This document shows positions 15,110 to 22,032 of a stretch of 33,856 bases of DNA, piece by piece (the first letter of the stretch is position 1; the number at the start of each line of letters is the position of its first letter). Below the pieces are notes generated by a model. That model did no database searches and had not been told where the DNA came from. It worked only from the letters and a program-made list of their open reading frames with translations. The stretch comes from an uncultured Clostridia bacterium. Its GTDB lineage: Bacteria > Bacillota > Clostridia > TANB77 > CAG-508. Location of the stretch: positions 1 through 33,856 of the forward strand of contig CAKOXK010000013.1 of NCBI GenBank assembly GCA_934130085.1. The letters run 5' to 3'. The position numbers and the translations under genes are program-made.

Positions 15110-15643
15110 ATGTCTCAAAAAGATTATGATTTAAGACCAAGATGGTATGTTGTTCATACTTATTCAGGTTATGAAAACAAAGTAAAAACTGATCTTGAAA
15201 AAACCATAAAAAATAGAGAATTGCAAGATTTCTTTTTTGATATAATTGTTCCAATGGAGGAACAAATTGAGATAAAAGATGGAAAGAGAAAAACTAATTT
15301 AAAAAAGGTTTTTCCTGGTTATGTTCTAATTAAAATGATAGTAACAGAGGAAACTTGGTATATTGTTAGAAATACAAGAGGAGTTACTGGATTTGTTGGA
15401 TCAGGAACAGATCCTATACCTCTTACAGAGTCTGAAATCAGAAAGATGGGATTTGATGTTCAATCAATTAACATTGATTATGGTGTAAATGATGAAGTAA
15501 AGGTTATAAATGGACCTTTCACTGATTTTACAGGTACTGTTACAGAAATAAATAAAGATAAAAGAAAAGTAAAAGTATTAGTTTCCATGTTTGGCAGGGA
15601 AACTCCTGTTGAACTTGATTTCGCGGAAGTAGAAAGAGCATAA
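15110..15643 (+). CDS. nusG: Transcription termination/antitermination factor NusG
   Basis: NusG binds the RNA polymerase clamp and links transcription with translation or Rho. The NGN domain begins RWYVVHTYSGYENKVKTDLE and includes FPGYVLIKM and VRNTRGVTGFVGSG. The C-terminal KOW domain is DEVKVINGPFTDFTGTV. The length of 177 aa is standard. The RBS is AAAGGGAGG. It lies 34 bp after secE, and a new promoter for the L11 unit starts ten bases after its stop. Confidence 0.98.
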   Translation: MSQKDYDLRPRWYVVHTYSGYENKVKTDLEKTIKNRELQDFFFDIIVPMEEQIEIKDGKRKTNLKKVFPGYVLIKMIVTEETWYIVRNTRGVTGFVGSGTDPIPLTESEIRKMGFDVQSINIDYGVNDEVKVINGPFTDFTGTVTEINKDKRKVKVLVSMFGRETPVELDFAEVERA

Positions 15644-15652
15644 AATTAGTAC

Positions 15653-15681
15653 TTGCAATAAATCTTAAAATGTGATAAAAT
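15653..15681 (+). promoter_or_regulatory. Putative promoter for rplK-rplA
   Basis: TTGCAA (15653-15658) and TAAAAT (15676-15681) are spaced by 17 bp, just after nusG. The predicted leader is about 100 nt and ends in AAAGGAGGTG before rplK. Confidence 0.55.
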
Positions 15682-15786
15682 AACAAACTGTTATGAGTTT
15701 CACATAAATATTGAATAAAACGAGTGGTAAAACATTCATTTTATATAAATTATTTTTAAATATACAAACCAAAGGAGGTGCTACAA

Positions 15787-16230
15787 ATGGCAGGAAAAGA
15801 TAACAAAAAAGAAGCAAAAGAAGTTATCATTAAGTTACAAATTCCAGCAGGAAAGGCAACACCAGCTCCACCAGTTGGACCAGCTTTAGGTGGTAGTGGC
15901 GTTAATATTATGGATTTTGTAAAGCAATTTAATGATAGAACTGCAAAACAAGCAGGATTAATAATCCCAGTTGTTATTACAGTTCATAAAGACAAGTCTT
16001 TCGACTTCATAACAAAGGAACCACCAATGGCTGTTTTAATTAAAAAATCAGCAAAAATTGAAAAAGGTTCTGGTAAGCCAAATAGAGAAAAAGTTGCAAA
16101 ACTTTCAAAGGCACAAGTTGAAGAAATTGCTAAAACAAAAATGCCAGACTTAAATGCTGCATCATTAGAAACAGCAATGAGTATGGTAAAAGGTACTGCT
16201 CGTTCAATGGGCGTTACTGTTGAAGAATAA
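15787..16230 (+). CDS. rplK: 50S ribosomal protein L11
   Basis: L11 forms the GTPase-associated centre with L10 and 23S rRNA. Conserved segments are KLQIPAGKATPAPPVGPALGG, NIMDFVKQFND and the C-terminal KAQVEEIAKTKMPDLNA, ending GTARSMGVTVEE. I chose ATG 15787, nine bases after the AAAGGAGGTG, rather than an in-frame GTG (15778) that lies inside the RBS. This gives 147 aa, close to the usual 141. Confidence 0.98.
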   Translation: MAGKDNKKEAKEVIIKLQIPAGKATPAPPVGPALGGSGVNIMDFVKQFNDRTAKQAGLIIPVVITVHKDKSFDFITKEPPMAVLIKKSAKIEKGSGKPNREKVAKLSKAQVEEIAKTKMPDLNAASLETAMSMVKGTARSMGVTVEE

Positions 16231-16289
16231 TTTTATTCTTAAAAAATATGGGAGAGAGTTAAATCTCGTTAAAACCAAAGGAGGTAAAA

Positions 16290-16973
16290 ATGAAGAGAGG
16301 AAAAAGATATCAAGAGAGTGCAAAACTAGTTGATTCAAAGAAACTATACGGCGCAAAAGAAGCAATTGAAATAATTGAAAAAATGCCTAAAACAAAATTT
16401 GATGAAACAGTTGAATTACATGTTAAATTAGGTGTAGATTCAAAGCACGCTGATCAACAAGTTAGAGGTACAGTTGTACTTCCTAACGGTACAGGTAAAA
16501 CACAAAAAGTATTGGTATTTGCTAAAGGTCCAAAGGCTGATGAAGCAAAAGCAGCTGGAGCTGATTTTGTTGGAGCAGAAGAATTAATACCAAAAATTCA
16601 AAAAGAGAACTGGTTTGACTACGATGTAGTAGTTGCTACACCTGATATGATGGGTGTTGTTGGTAGATTAGGTAAAGTATTAGGACCAAAAGGATTAATG
16701 CCAAACCCTAAATCTGGAACAGTTACAATGGATGTTACAAAAGCAATAAATGAAATTAAATCTGGTAAAGTTGAGTATAGACTTGACAAAAACAATATAA
16801 TTCACTTAGGCTTTGGTAAAATTTCATTCGGAGCTGACAAATTATTAGAAAACTACGATGTTGTTATGAACGCAATTATTAAAGCAAAACCAGCAGCAGC
16901 AAAAGGTCAATACATTAAGAGTGTTTCAATAGCTCCTACAATGGGACCTGGTTTGTATATAAACCAAAAATAA
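16290..16973 (+). CDS. rplA: 50S ribosomal protein L1
   Basis: L1 forms the mobile stalk at the E site. The N-terminus MKRGKRYQESAKLVD, the segment ETVELHVKLGVDSKHADQQ and the signature KVLGPKGLMPNPKSGTV are all present. The length of 227 aa is normal. The RBS is AAAGGAGG. It follows rplK by about 60 bp; autoregulation by L1 binding to the rplK-rplA message is known elsewhere, but I did not identify a clear site here. Confidence 0.98.
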   Translation: MKRGKRYQESAKLVDSKKLYGAKEAIEIIEKMPKTKFDETVELHVKLGVDSKHADQQVRGTVVLPNGTGKTQKVLVFAKGPKADEAKAAGADFVGAEELIPKIQKENWFDYDVVVATPDMMGVVGRLGKVLGPKGLMPNPKSGTVTMDVTKAINEIKSGKVEYRLDKNNIIHLGFGKISFGADKLLENYDVVMNAIIKAKPAAAKGQYIKSVSIAPTMGPGLYINQK

Positions 16974-16976
16974 TTT

Positions 16977-17075
16977 ATATAGCCATAGATAGCAGGCATA
17001 AAAATAAGTCCTACCGAGGCATTTAGAGAGATTAATCAATCTAAAGAGCCTCAGGCTATTTAGATTGATTTTATA
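16977..17075 (+). promoter_or_regulatory. L10 leader (rplJL attenuator)
   Basis: This matches the Firmicutes ribosomal protein L10 leader. ATAGCC (16979-16984) closes with GGCTAT (17054-17059), and GAGGC (17016-17020) pairs with GCCTC (17048-17052) after the conserved GTCCTACCGAGG. The competing form is a 12-bp stem, AATCAATCTAAA (17034-17045) with TTTAGATTGATT (17059-17070), followed by a U-rich tract, which looks like a terminator. L10 or L10(L12)4 binding would favour termination, a known feedback loop. Confidence 0.85.
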
Positions 17076-17096
17076 TTTAGGAGGTGAAAAAGAAAA

Positions 17097-17639
17097 ATGG
17101 CAAACAAAAATGTTATTGCACAAAAAGAAGCAAAAGTAAAAGAATTATCAGAAATAATTAAGAATTCAAAATTAGTTCTTTTAGTTGATTACAGAGGAAC
17201 AACAGTTGAGGATGACACAAAATTAAGAAAAAATTTAAGAGAAGCTAAAGGTTCTTGCAAAGTTGTAAAAAATAATATTTTAAAAAGAGCACTTGATATG
17301 AACAAGGAGTCAGCTCTTGATGATGTATTAGAAGGACCAATAGCAGTTGTAACTTCAGAAGAAGATTACTTAGCACCATTAAAAGTTGCATACAAGTTCT
17401 CAAAAGAACACGAAAACTATAAAATTAAAGGTGGAGTAATTGATGGAAAAGTAATGAGTGTTGATGAAATTATTACACTTGCAAAATTACCATCAAGAGA
17501 AGAACTTTTATCAAAACTTGCTGGATCATTATTACAAACAATTGCAAAAGTTGCAGTTGCACTTGATCAAGTTAGAATTCAAAAAGAAGCAGGAGCAGAA
17601 GCTCCAGCAACAGTTGCTACAGAAGGCGCAGCTGAATAA
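17097..17639 (+). CDS. rplJ: 50S ribosomal protein L10
   Basis: L10 is the base of the L7/L12 stalk. It has the typical N-terminus (KEAKVKELSEIIKNSKLVLLVDYRGTTV), the KVVKNNILKRAL segment, and a C-terminal helix that recruits L12 dimers. It is 180 aa with an Ala-rich end. AGGAGGTG lies upstream of ATG 17097 with an A-rich gap. Expression is controlled by the leader at 16977-17075. Confidence 0.98.
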   Translation: MANKNVIAQKEAKVKELSEIIKNSKLVLLVDYRGTTVEDDTKLRKNLREAKGSCKVVKNNILKRALDMNKESALDDVLEGPIAVVTSEEDYLAPLKVAYKFSKEHENYKIKGGVIDGKVMSVDEIITLAKLPSREELLSKLAGSLLQTIAKVAVALDQVRIQKEAGAEAPATVATEGAAE

Positions 17640-17659
17640 TTAATAATATTAATATTTTA

Positions 17660-17676
17660 GTAAGGTAAAACCTTAC
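17660..17676 (+). promoter_or_regulatory. Small hairpin between rplJ and rplL
   Basis: GTAAGGT (17660-17666) pairs with ACCTTAC (17670-17676) around a 3-nt loop, ten bases before the TAAGGAGG of rplL. It could act as an mRNA processing or stability element. No T-run follows, so it is not a terminator. Confidence 0.4.
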
Positions 17677-17699
17677 AATTTATAAGGAGGAAATTTAAA

Positions 17700-18065
17700 A
17701 TGGCAAAAGTTGATGAAATTTTAGAGTCAATTGACAGCTTAACAGTAGTAGAGTTAGCTGATTTAGTTAAGAAAATCGAAGAAAAATACGGAGTATCTGC
17801 AGCAGCAGTTGCAGCACCAGTAGCTGGTGGAGCAGCAGGAGCAGCTGAAGAAAAGAGCAGCTTCAATGTTGTATTAAAAGAAGCAGGAGCACAAAAAATC
17901 CAAGTAATTAAAGTTGTTAGAGATGTTACAGGATTAGGATTAAAAGAGGCTAAGGATTTAGTTGATGGAGCTCCTAAAACAGTTAAAGAAAACGTTGCAA
18001 AAGATGCAGCTGAAGAATTAAAGAAGAAATTAGAAGAAGTTGGAGCAAAAGTAGAATTACAATAA
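17700..18065 (+). CDS. rplL: 50S ribosomal protein L7/L12
   Basis: L7/L12 is the acidic multi-copy stalk protein that recruits translational GTPases. It has the N-terminal dimerisation helices (DEILESIDSLTVVELADLVKK), an Ala/Gly hinge, and the C-terminal domain FNVVLKEAGAQKIQVIKVVR and GLGLKEAKDLVDGAP. It is 121 aa with a TAAGGAGG ribosome binding site. A terminator follows at 18122. rpoB and rpoC, which commonly follow, are absent. Confidence 0.98.
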   Translation: MAKVDEILESIDSLTVVELADLVKKIEEKYGVSAAAVAAPVAGGAAGAAEEKSSFNVVLKEAGAQKIQVIKVVRDVTGLGLKEAKDLVDGAPKTVKENVAKDAAEELKKKLEEVGAKVELQ

Positions 18066-18121
18066 TTGTTTGAACAATGAATGTATTTACTTTACTTAAT
18101 ATCTATCTAAGTATTGTTAAT

Positions 18122-18160
18122 AAAGTAAGATGTAGCGATTATACTATATCTTACTTTTAT
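18122..18160 (+). terminator. Rho-independent terminator after rplL
   Basis: AAAGTAAGATGTAG (18122-18135) pairs with CTATATCTTACTTT (18144-18157), a 14-bp stem with one G-U pair and an 8-nt loop, followed by a T-rich tract. It ends the ribosomal protein unit. Confidence 0.85.
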
Positions 18161-18175
18161 TTTATTCTTATTTAT

Positions 18176-18256
18176 ATTATTCGTATTATTCGTATTATTC
18201 GTATTATTCGTATTATTCGTATTATTCGTATTATTCGTATTATTAGTATTATTAGT
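18176..18256. repeat. 9-bp microsatellite, nine copies
   Basis: ATTATTCGT is repeated seven times without change (18176-18238), followed by two copies of ATTATTAGT (18239-18256). A + strand frame through it reads Ile-Ile-Arg repeats but crosses the terminator and has no good start signal, so I regard it as non-coding. Such an array can change copy number by slippage. Confidence 0.9.
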
Positions 18257-18315
18257 GCTTTGCTTATTTTAATTTTAGAGATATTTTAAACAATATAATA
18301 TTTATTAGTTTTAGT

Positions 18316-18420
18316 CACTTGATTAATTACAAAAATAATTTCGTCAAGTGAAAAATAAAATGCGATTCTGTACAAAAATAATTCTGTTAAGTAAAAATGT
18401 AATTGCAATTCTGTATGGTA
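18316..18420. repeat. Hairpin and imperfect direct repeat in the rplL-plsX spacer
   Basis: CACTTGA (18316-18322) pairs with TCAAGTG (18344-18350), with AATTA and TAATT pairing inside. The block ACAAAAATAATT..AAGT.AAAA..ATTCTGT is then repeated imperfectly once (from about 18329 and from about 18375). There is no T-run, so it is not a clear terminator. No gene is seen in this part of the 500-bp spacer. Confidence 0.5.
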
Positions 18421-18467
18421 AATGCAATTTGTATGAAAACAATTTAATCAACTGTAATAACATAATA

Positions 18468-18497
18468 TTGACAAATAGCTGCATAAAGTAATATTAT
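18468..18497 (+). promoter_or_regulatory. Putative plsX promoter
   Basis: A perfect TTGACA (18468-18473) is followed by TATTAT (18492-18497) with 18-bp spacing. It would start plsX transcription near 18504. Confidence 0.6.
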
Positions 18498-18544
18498 AAA
18501 TAATATAATTATACTTAAAAAGGAAAGGAGAGCATAGTAACAAA

Positions 18545-18568
18545 ATGTTATTGTGCGAACAAGAATGA
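18545..18568 (+). CDS. Candidate 7-aa leader peptide overlapping plsX
   Basis: ATG 18545 opens a frame of seven codons (MLLCEQE) whose TGA (18566-18568) overlaps the plsX ATG (18565-18567) as ATGA. The only good ribosome binding site in the area, AAAGGAG ending at 18530, is 14 bases from this ATG but 34 bases from the plsX ATG. This fits translational coupling, though chance cannot be excluded. Confidence 0.3.
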   Translation: MLLCEQE

Positions 18569-19644
18569 AAATATTAGTTGATGCAATGGGAGGAGATAAT
18601 GCTCCTGATGCGGTTATAAAAGGTGCAGCTGCTGCAATAAATCAAATAGATGCAGAGGTTTGTTTAATAGGCCAGGAAGCTGTAATAAATACTAGATCAA
18701 GAGAATTATTAGGAAAACAAATAAAAGATATATCTGATAGGCTTTCAATTTATAATGCAAAAGAGAAAATAGAGATGGAAGATATTCCAACACAAGCTAT
18801 AAAGAATAAGAAAGATTCGTCAATGGTTGTAGGCTTTAATTTGTTAAAGGAAGGCAAAGGAGATGTTTTCATATCTGCTGGAAATTCTGGAGCGTTATTA
18901 ACAGGAGCAACCTTACTTGTTGGAAGAATTAGAGGAATTGATAGACCGGCTTTAGCTGGAATTTTACCAGCGTATCATGGTAGACTTGTTTTAATGGATT
19001 GCGGTGCCAATACTAATTGTAAACCTTTAAACTTATTACAATTTGCACAAATGGCAAGTATTTATATGCATAATACTATTGGAATTGAAAAGCCTAAGAT
19101 AGGACTATTAAATATTGGAACAGAAGAAACAAAGGGTAATGAATTAGTAAGAGAGTCATATCAATTACTAAAAAAATACTCCGATGATCTTAATGTTAAT
19201 TTTATTGGAAATGTTGAAGGAAGAGAAGCTTTTCTAGGAGCAGTTGATGTTATAATTGCAGATGGTTTTACTGGAAATGTATTCTTAAAATCTGTTGAAG
19301 GACTTGGAAAATTTGTTAAAAAATCATTAACAGAGAGTTTAACAAGCAGTTTACTAAGTAAAATAGCAGCTGTGCCAAGCTTACCAGCTATTAAAAGATT
19401 TTCAAAAACAATGGATTATAAAGAATATGGAGGAGCACTATTCTTAGGTGTTCAAAAACCGGTAGTTAAAGCCCATGGAAGTAGTGATGAAAAACTATTT
19501 GAGTTTACAATAAAGCAGGCTGAAGAATTTGTAAGAAATAAAGCTGTTGATAAACTTACAGAAGTATATGAGTCAGAACTTAATAAAGAGAAGATGATTG
19601 AGATTAAAGAATATATAAAAACACTTGATACACCAAGGCACTAA
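18565..19644 (+). CDS. plsX: Phosphate acyltransferase PlsX
   Basis: PlsX converts acyl-ACP to acyl-phosphate, the acyl donor for PlsY in phospholipid synthesis. MKILVDAMGGDNAPDAVIKG is the family N-terminus, so ATG 18565 is chosen over the in-frame GTG 18553. Further signatures are VSAGNSGALLTGAT-like ISAGNSGALLTG, LMDCGAN, GLLNIGTEETKGNE, ADGFTGNVFLKS and GGALFLGV. The length of 359 aa is slightly above the usual 330. The RBS is far upstream, which may mean coupling to the short frame at 18545. acpP follows, as in many Bacillota, but fabD and fabG are absent. Confidence 0.96.
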   Translation: MKILVDAMGGDNAPDAVIKGAAAAINQIDAEVCLIGQEAVINTRSRELLGKQIKDISDRLSIYNAKEKIEMEDIPTQAIKNKKDSSMVVGFNLLKEGKGDVFISAGNSGALLTGATLLVGRIRGIDRPALAGILPAYHGRLVLMDCGANTNCKPLNLLQFAQMASIYMHNTIGIEKPKIGLLNIGTEETKGNELVRESYQLLKKYSDDLNVNFIGNVEGREAFLGAVDVIIADGFTGNVFLKSVEGLGKFVKKSLTESLTSSLLSKIAAVPSLPAIKRFSKTMDYKEYGGALFLGVQKPVVKAHGSSDEKLFEFTIKQAEEFVRNKAVDKLTEVYESELNKEKMIEIKEYIKTLDTPRH

Positions 19645-19730
19645 TTACAAAAAGGTATTCACTTTAAAATAGATTCATAAAAGAAAGTCTTACAAATAGT
19701 TAAAGTCAGGTGACCAACTTATATAAATAT

Positions 19731-19887
19731 AAAATTAAATGATGCACTTGTAAATAAAAATTATAAATAGTAAAATTAAGTGACGTACTTGTAAATAAAA
19801 ATTATAAATAGTAAAATTAAGTGACGTACTTGTAAATAAAAATTGCAAATAGTAAAATTAAGTGATGCACTTATAAATAAAAATATA
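19731..19887. repeat. 41-bp tandem repeat, about four copies
   Basis: Units beginning AAAATTAAGTGACGTACTTG start at 19731, 19772, 19813 and 19854 with a 41-bp period; the last is partial. They fill most of the 310-bp plsX-acpP spacer and end just before the acpP promoter. Each carries TAAATAAAAATT and stop codons in all frames. Confidence 0.9.
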
Positions 19888-19895
19888 AAAAAATC

Positions 19896-19924
19896 TTGAC
19901 AATTAAATAACAATGTATTATCTT
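19896..19924 (+). promoter_or_regulatory. Putative acpP promoter
   Basis: A perfect TTGACA (19896-19901) is followed by TATCTT (19919-19924) at 17 bp. A start near 19931 would exclude the upstream in-frame ATG 19913 and support ATG 19955 as the acpP start. Confidence 0.5.
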
Positions 19925-19954
19925 ATGAGTAAGTTAAATTTAGGAGGAAAACAA

Positions 19955-20197
19955 ATGAGTTCAGAAGAAATATTTGACAAAGTAAAGAGCATAATAGTAG
20001 AACAATTGGGAGTAAATGAATCAACAATTACATTAGAGGCTTCATTTATCGACGACTTAGGAGCTGATTCACTTGATATAGTAGAATTAATAATGGCTCT
20101 AGAAGAAGCTTTTGATATTGAAATACCAGATGCTGATGCTGAAAAAGTTGTTACAGTTGGAGATGTTGTTGATTATATAAAAGATCACGTAGCTTAA
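19955..20197 (+). CDS. acpP: Acyl carrier protein
   Basis: ACP carries fatty-acyl intermediates on a phosphopantetheine arm. The attachment serine is Ser39 in LGADSLDIVEL, and the acidic helix II (VELIMALEEAFDIEIPD) is typical. The start is set by AGGAGG at 19943-19948, giving 80 aa; an in-frame upstream ATG at 19913 lacks this support. It lies downstream of plsX, which uses acyl-ACP. Confidence 0.97.
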   Translation: MSSEEIFDKVKSIIVEQLGVNESTITLEASFIDDLGADSLDIVELIMALEEAFDIEIPDADAEKVVTVGDVVDYIKDHVA

Positions 20198-20229
20198 TAA
20201 AAATACACACGTGGGAGTTTTAGCAAAAT

Positions 20230-20772
20230 ATGAATTCTTATGAAGATGACGATGAATTTTTAAGCATTATACGAGATTTAATTACAAATGATAAAGTAAA
20301 GCAAATGATGAGGTACAGGCATCATTGTGATGTCAGCACATATAAACATTGTATAAATGTTTCGTATATAAGCTATTTAATTTGCAAAAAGTTGAGATTA
20401 GATTATGTATCAGTAGCAAGAGCTGGAATGTTACATGATTTATTCCTGTATGATTGGAGAGAAAAAAGACCATTTAAAGGAATTCTTAAAATGCATGCAT
20501 TTACTCATCCAAAAGTTGCACTAGAGAATGCAGAGAAAATCTGCAATTTAAATGAAAAAGAGAAAGACATAATTGTAAAGCACATGTGGCCTGTAACTTT
20601 TTTTCTAATTCCAAGGTACGCAGAGAGTTTTATAGTTACAATTGCTGATAAATATTGTGCTTTATCAGAAACGAAAGAATATATTATAAAGAAAAGAAGA
20701 ATAAGAAAAGCTTATATAATATCATGCTTAATCAGCGAGGCTCTAATGAATGCAACAGTAATATTTGAATAA
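20230..20772 (+). CDS. HD-domain phosphohydrolase
   Basis: This 180-aa protein has the HD metal-binding pattern: His40 (in YKHC), His69-Asp70 (in GMLHDLFLYDW) and Asp140 (in IADKYCALSE), with extra histidines at 31-32 and 118. Proteins of this type hydrolyse phosphate esters, often of nucleotides; the substrate here is unknown. It starts 32 bp after acpP behind GTGGGAG and is followed by a terminator, so it is probably co-transcribed with acpP. There is no membrane segment or extra domain. Confidence 0.85.
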   Translation: MNSYEDDDEFLSIIRDLITNDKVKQMMRYRHHCDVSTYKHCINVSYISYLICKKLRLDYVSVARAGMLHDLFLYDWREKRPFKGILKMHAFTHPKVALENAEKICNLNEKEKDIIVKHMWPVTFFLIPRYAESFIVTIADKYCALSETKEYIIKKRRIRKAYIISCLISEALMNATVIFE

Positions 20773-20782
20773 AAGTAAAATG

Positions 20783-20815
20783 AAAGTAGAGTTAAATAAT
20801 CTACTTTTATTTTTT
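20783..20815 (+). terminator. Rho-independent terminator after the HD-domain gene
   Basis: AAAGTAGA (20783-20790) pairs with TCTACTTT (20800-20807) around a 9-nt loop and is followed by TATTTTTT. Confidence 0.8.
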
Positions 20816-20869
20816 GAATAATAGAAAATTCAAAAAAGTGAAAAACACATAGTTATATGGTGTAAAATA

Positions 20870-20898
20870 TTGTAAAATCAAGTAATTTATTGTATAAT
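20870..20898 (+). promoter_or_regulatory. Putative rnc promoter
   Basis: TTGTAA (20870-20875) and a perfect TATAAT (20893-20898) are spaced by 17 bp. The leader to rnc would be about 290 nt. Confidence 0.65.
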
Positions 20899-20929
20899 TC
20901 AATATGTAATCAGAAAAAAGATGTTAGAA

Positions 20930-21080
20930 AACAAAACAATAAAATGATAAATCGACAAAGCAACAAAACAACAAAGCAACAAAACAACAAAATGATATGA
21001 TGATAAAATGAGAAAATAATAAAACAATAAAACGACCAAATGATTAAATAATTGAACTATTGAAGTAAGTAGTTTTGTTA
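20930..21080. repeat. A-rich CAACAAAA/AAAATGAT low-complexity leader
   Basis: Repeated short words (AACAAAGCAACAAAACAAC and AAAATGATAA variants) fill the long predicted leader of rnc. There is no coding potential on either strand, and no stable structure is evident by eye. Confidence 0.5.
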
Positions 21081-21198
21081 ATTAAAACAGATAATTGATA
21101 TGTTAAATAATTAATTAGAGAATAAGTAATTGAATATTAAAGATTGGTGAGGAGGAAATAAGGTTTATTTTGCAAACAACAAAATAAATTATAAAAAG

Positions 21199-21864
21199 AT
21201 GGGAATAGAAGACAATATAAATTATGAATTTAAAAACAAAAATTTGTTAAAAGAGGCTTTATGCCATACATCCTATGCACATGAGCGTGGAGTAAAAGAT
21301 AATGAAAAGCTTGAGTTTTTAGGTGATAGTATTTTAGAGTTTGTTTCTAGCAAGTACCTATATTTGAATTATCCAAGACTACATGAGGGAGAACTCACAA
21401 AAGCAAGAGCAGCAGTTGTCTGCGAAGACAGTTTATATGAGGTTGCAAAGAAAATTGATATGCCATCATATATTAAAGTGAGTGCTGGTGAAATGGCTAC
21501 TAACGGAAATCATAATAAGGCTATTCTTGCAGATAGTATTGAAGCATTAATTGCTGCTATTTATTTTGATGGAGGGCTTGAAGTAGCTGAAAAGTTTATT
21601 ATAAATAATTTAAAAGATGCGATAGGTATTGCTACTAAAAATGTAGGACTAAAAGACTATAAAACCGTGTTACAAGAGAAGTTGCAAGTCAACGGAGAGG
21701 TACTTATAGAGTATAGAGTTATAAGTGAAAATGGACCAGCGCATGATAAAACGTTTGAGGTTGAAGTGCTTTTAAATGGCAAGGTACTTGCAAAAGGTGT
21801 GGGCAAAAATAAAAAACATGCTGAAATGAATGCAGCTAAAAATGCACTAGATAATTTAAAATAA
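21199..21864 (+). CDS. rnc: Ribonuclease III
   Basis: RNase III cleaves double-stranded RNA in rRNA and mRNA maturation. The catalytic signature NEKLEFLGDSILEF is near residue 36, the second acidic cluster is in ILADSIEALIAAIYFDGG, and a C-terminal dsRNA-binding domain ends in KKHAEMNAAKNALDNLK. It is 221 aa. ATG 21199 gives the normal N-terminus, yet the obvious ribosome binding site (GAGGAGGAAA, about 21149-21158) is some 40 bases upstream and only a weak AAAAAG precedes the ATG. A five-codon TTG frame (21170-21187) lies between them. In Clostridia rnc often sits with plsX and acpP, as here. Confidence 0.96.
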   Translation: MGIEDNINYEFKNKNLLKEALCHTSYAHERGVKDNEKLEFLGDSILEFVSSKYLYLNYPRLHEGELTKARAAVVCEDSLYEVAKKIDMPSYIKVSAGEMATNGNHNKAILADSIEALIAAIYFDGGLEVAEKFIINNLKDAIGIATKNVGLKDYKTVLQEKLQVNGEVLIEYRVISENGPAHDKTFEVEVLLNGKVLAKGVGKNKKHAEMNAAKNALDNLK

Positions 21865-22032
21865 ACTATACAATAAAGTTTAAAACTATATAATAAAATT
21901 TATCTATTATGTAGAAACAAATGAAAAGATACAAAAAGCATATAAGCAACAAACGAAAAATGCAACTATATAGGCAATATGTATAAGAATATCTACAAAT
22001 GATGATTATTAAAAATAATGGAGATGGTAAAT

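Noticed and set aside
18077..18289. Ile-Ile-Arg repeat protein
   Set aside because: The frame reads through a strong terminator and a 9-bp microsatellite and has no ribosome binding site.
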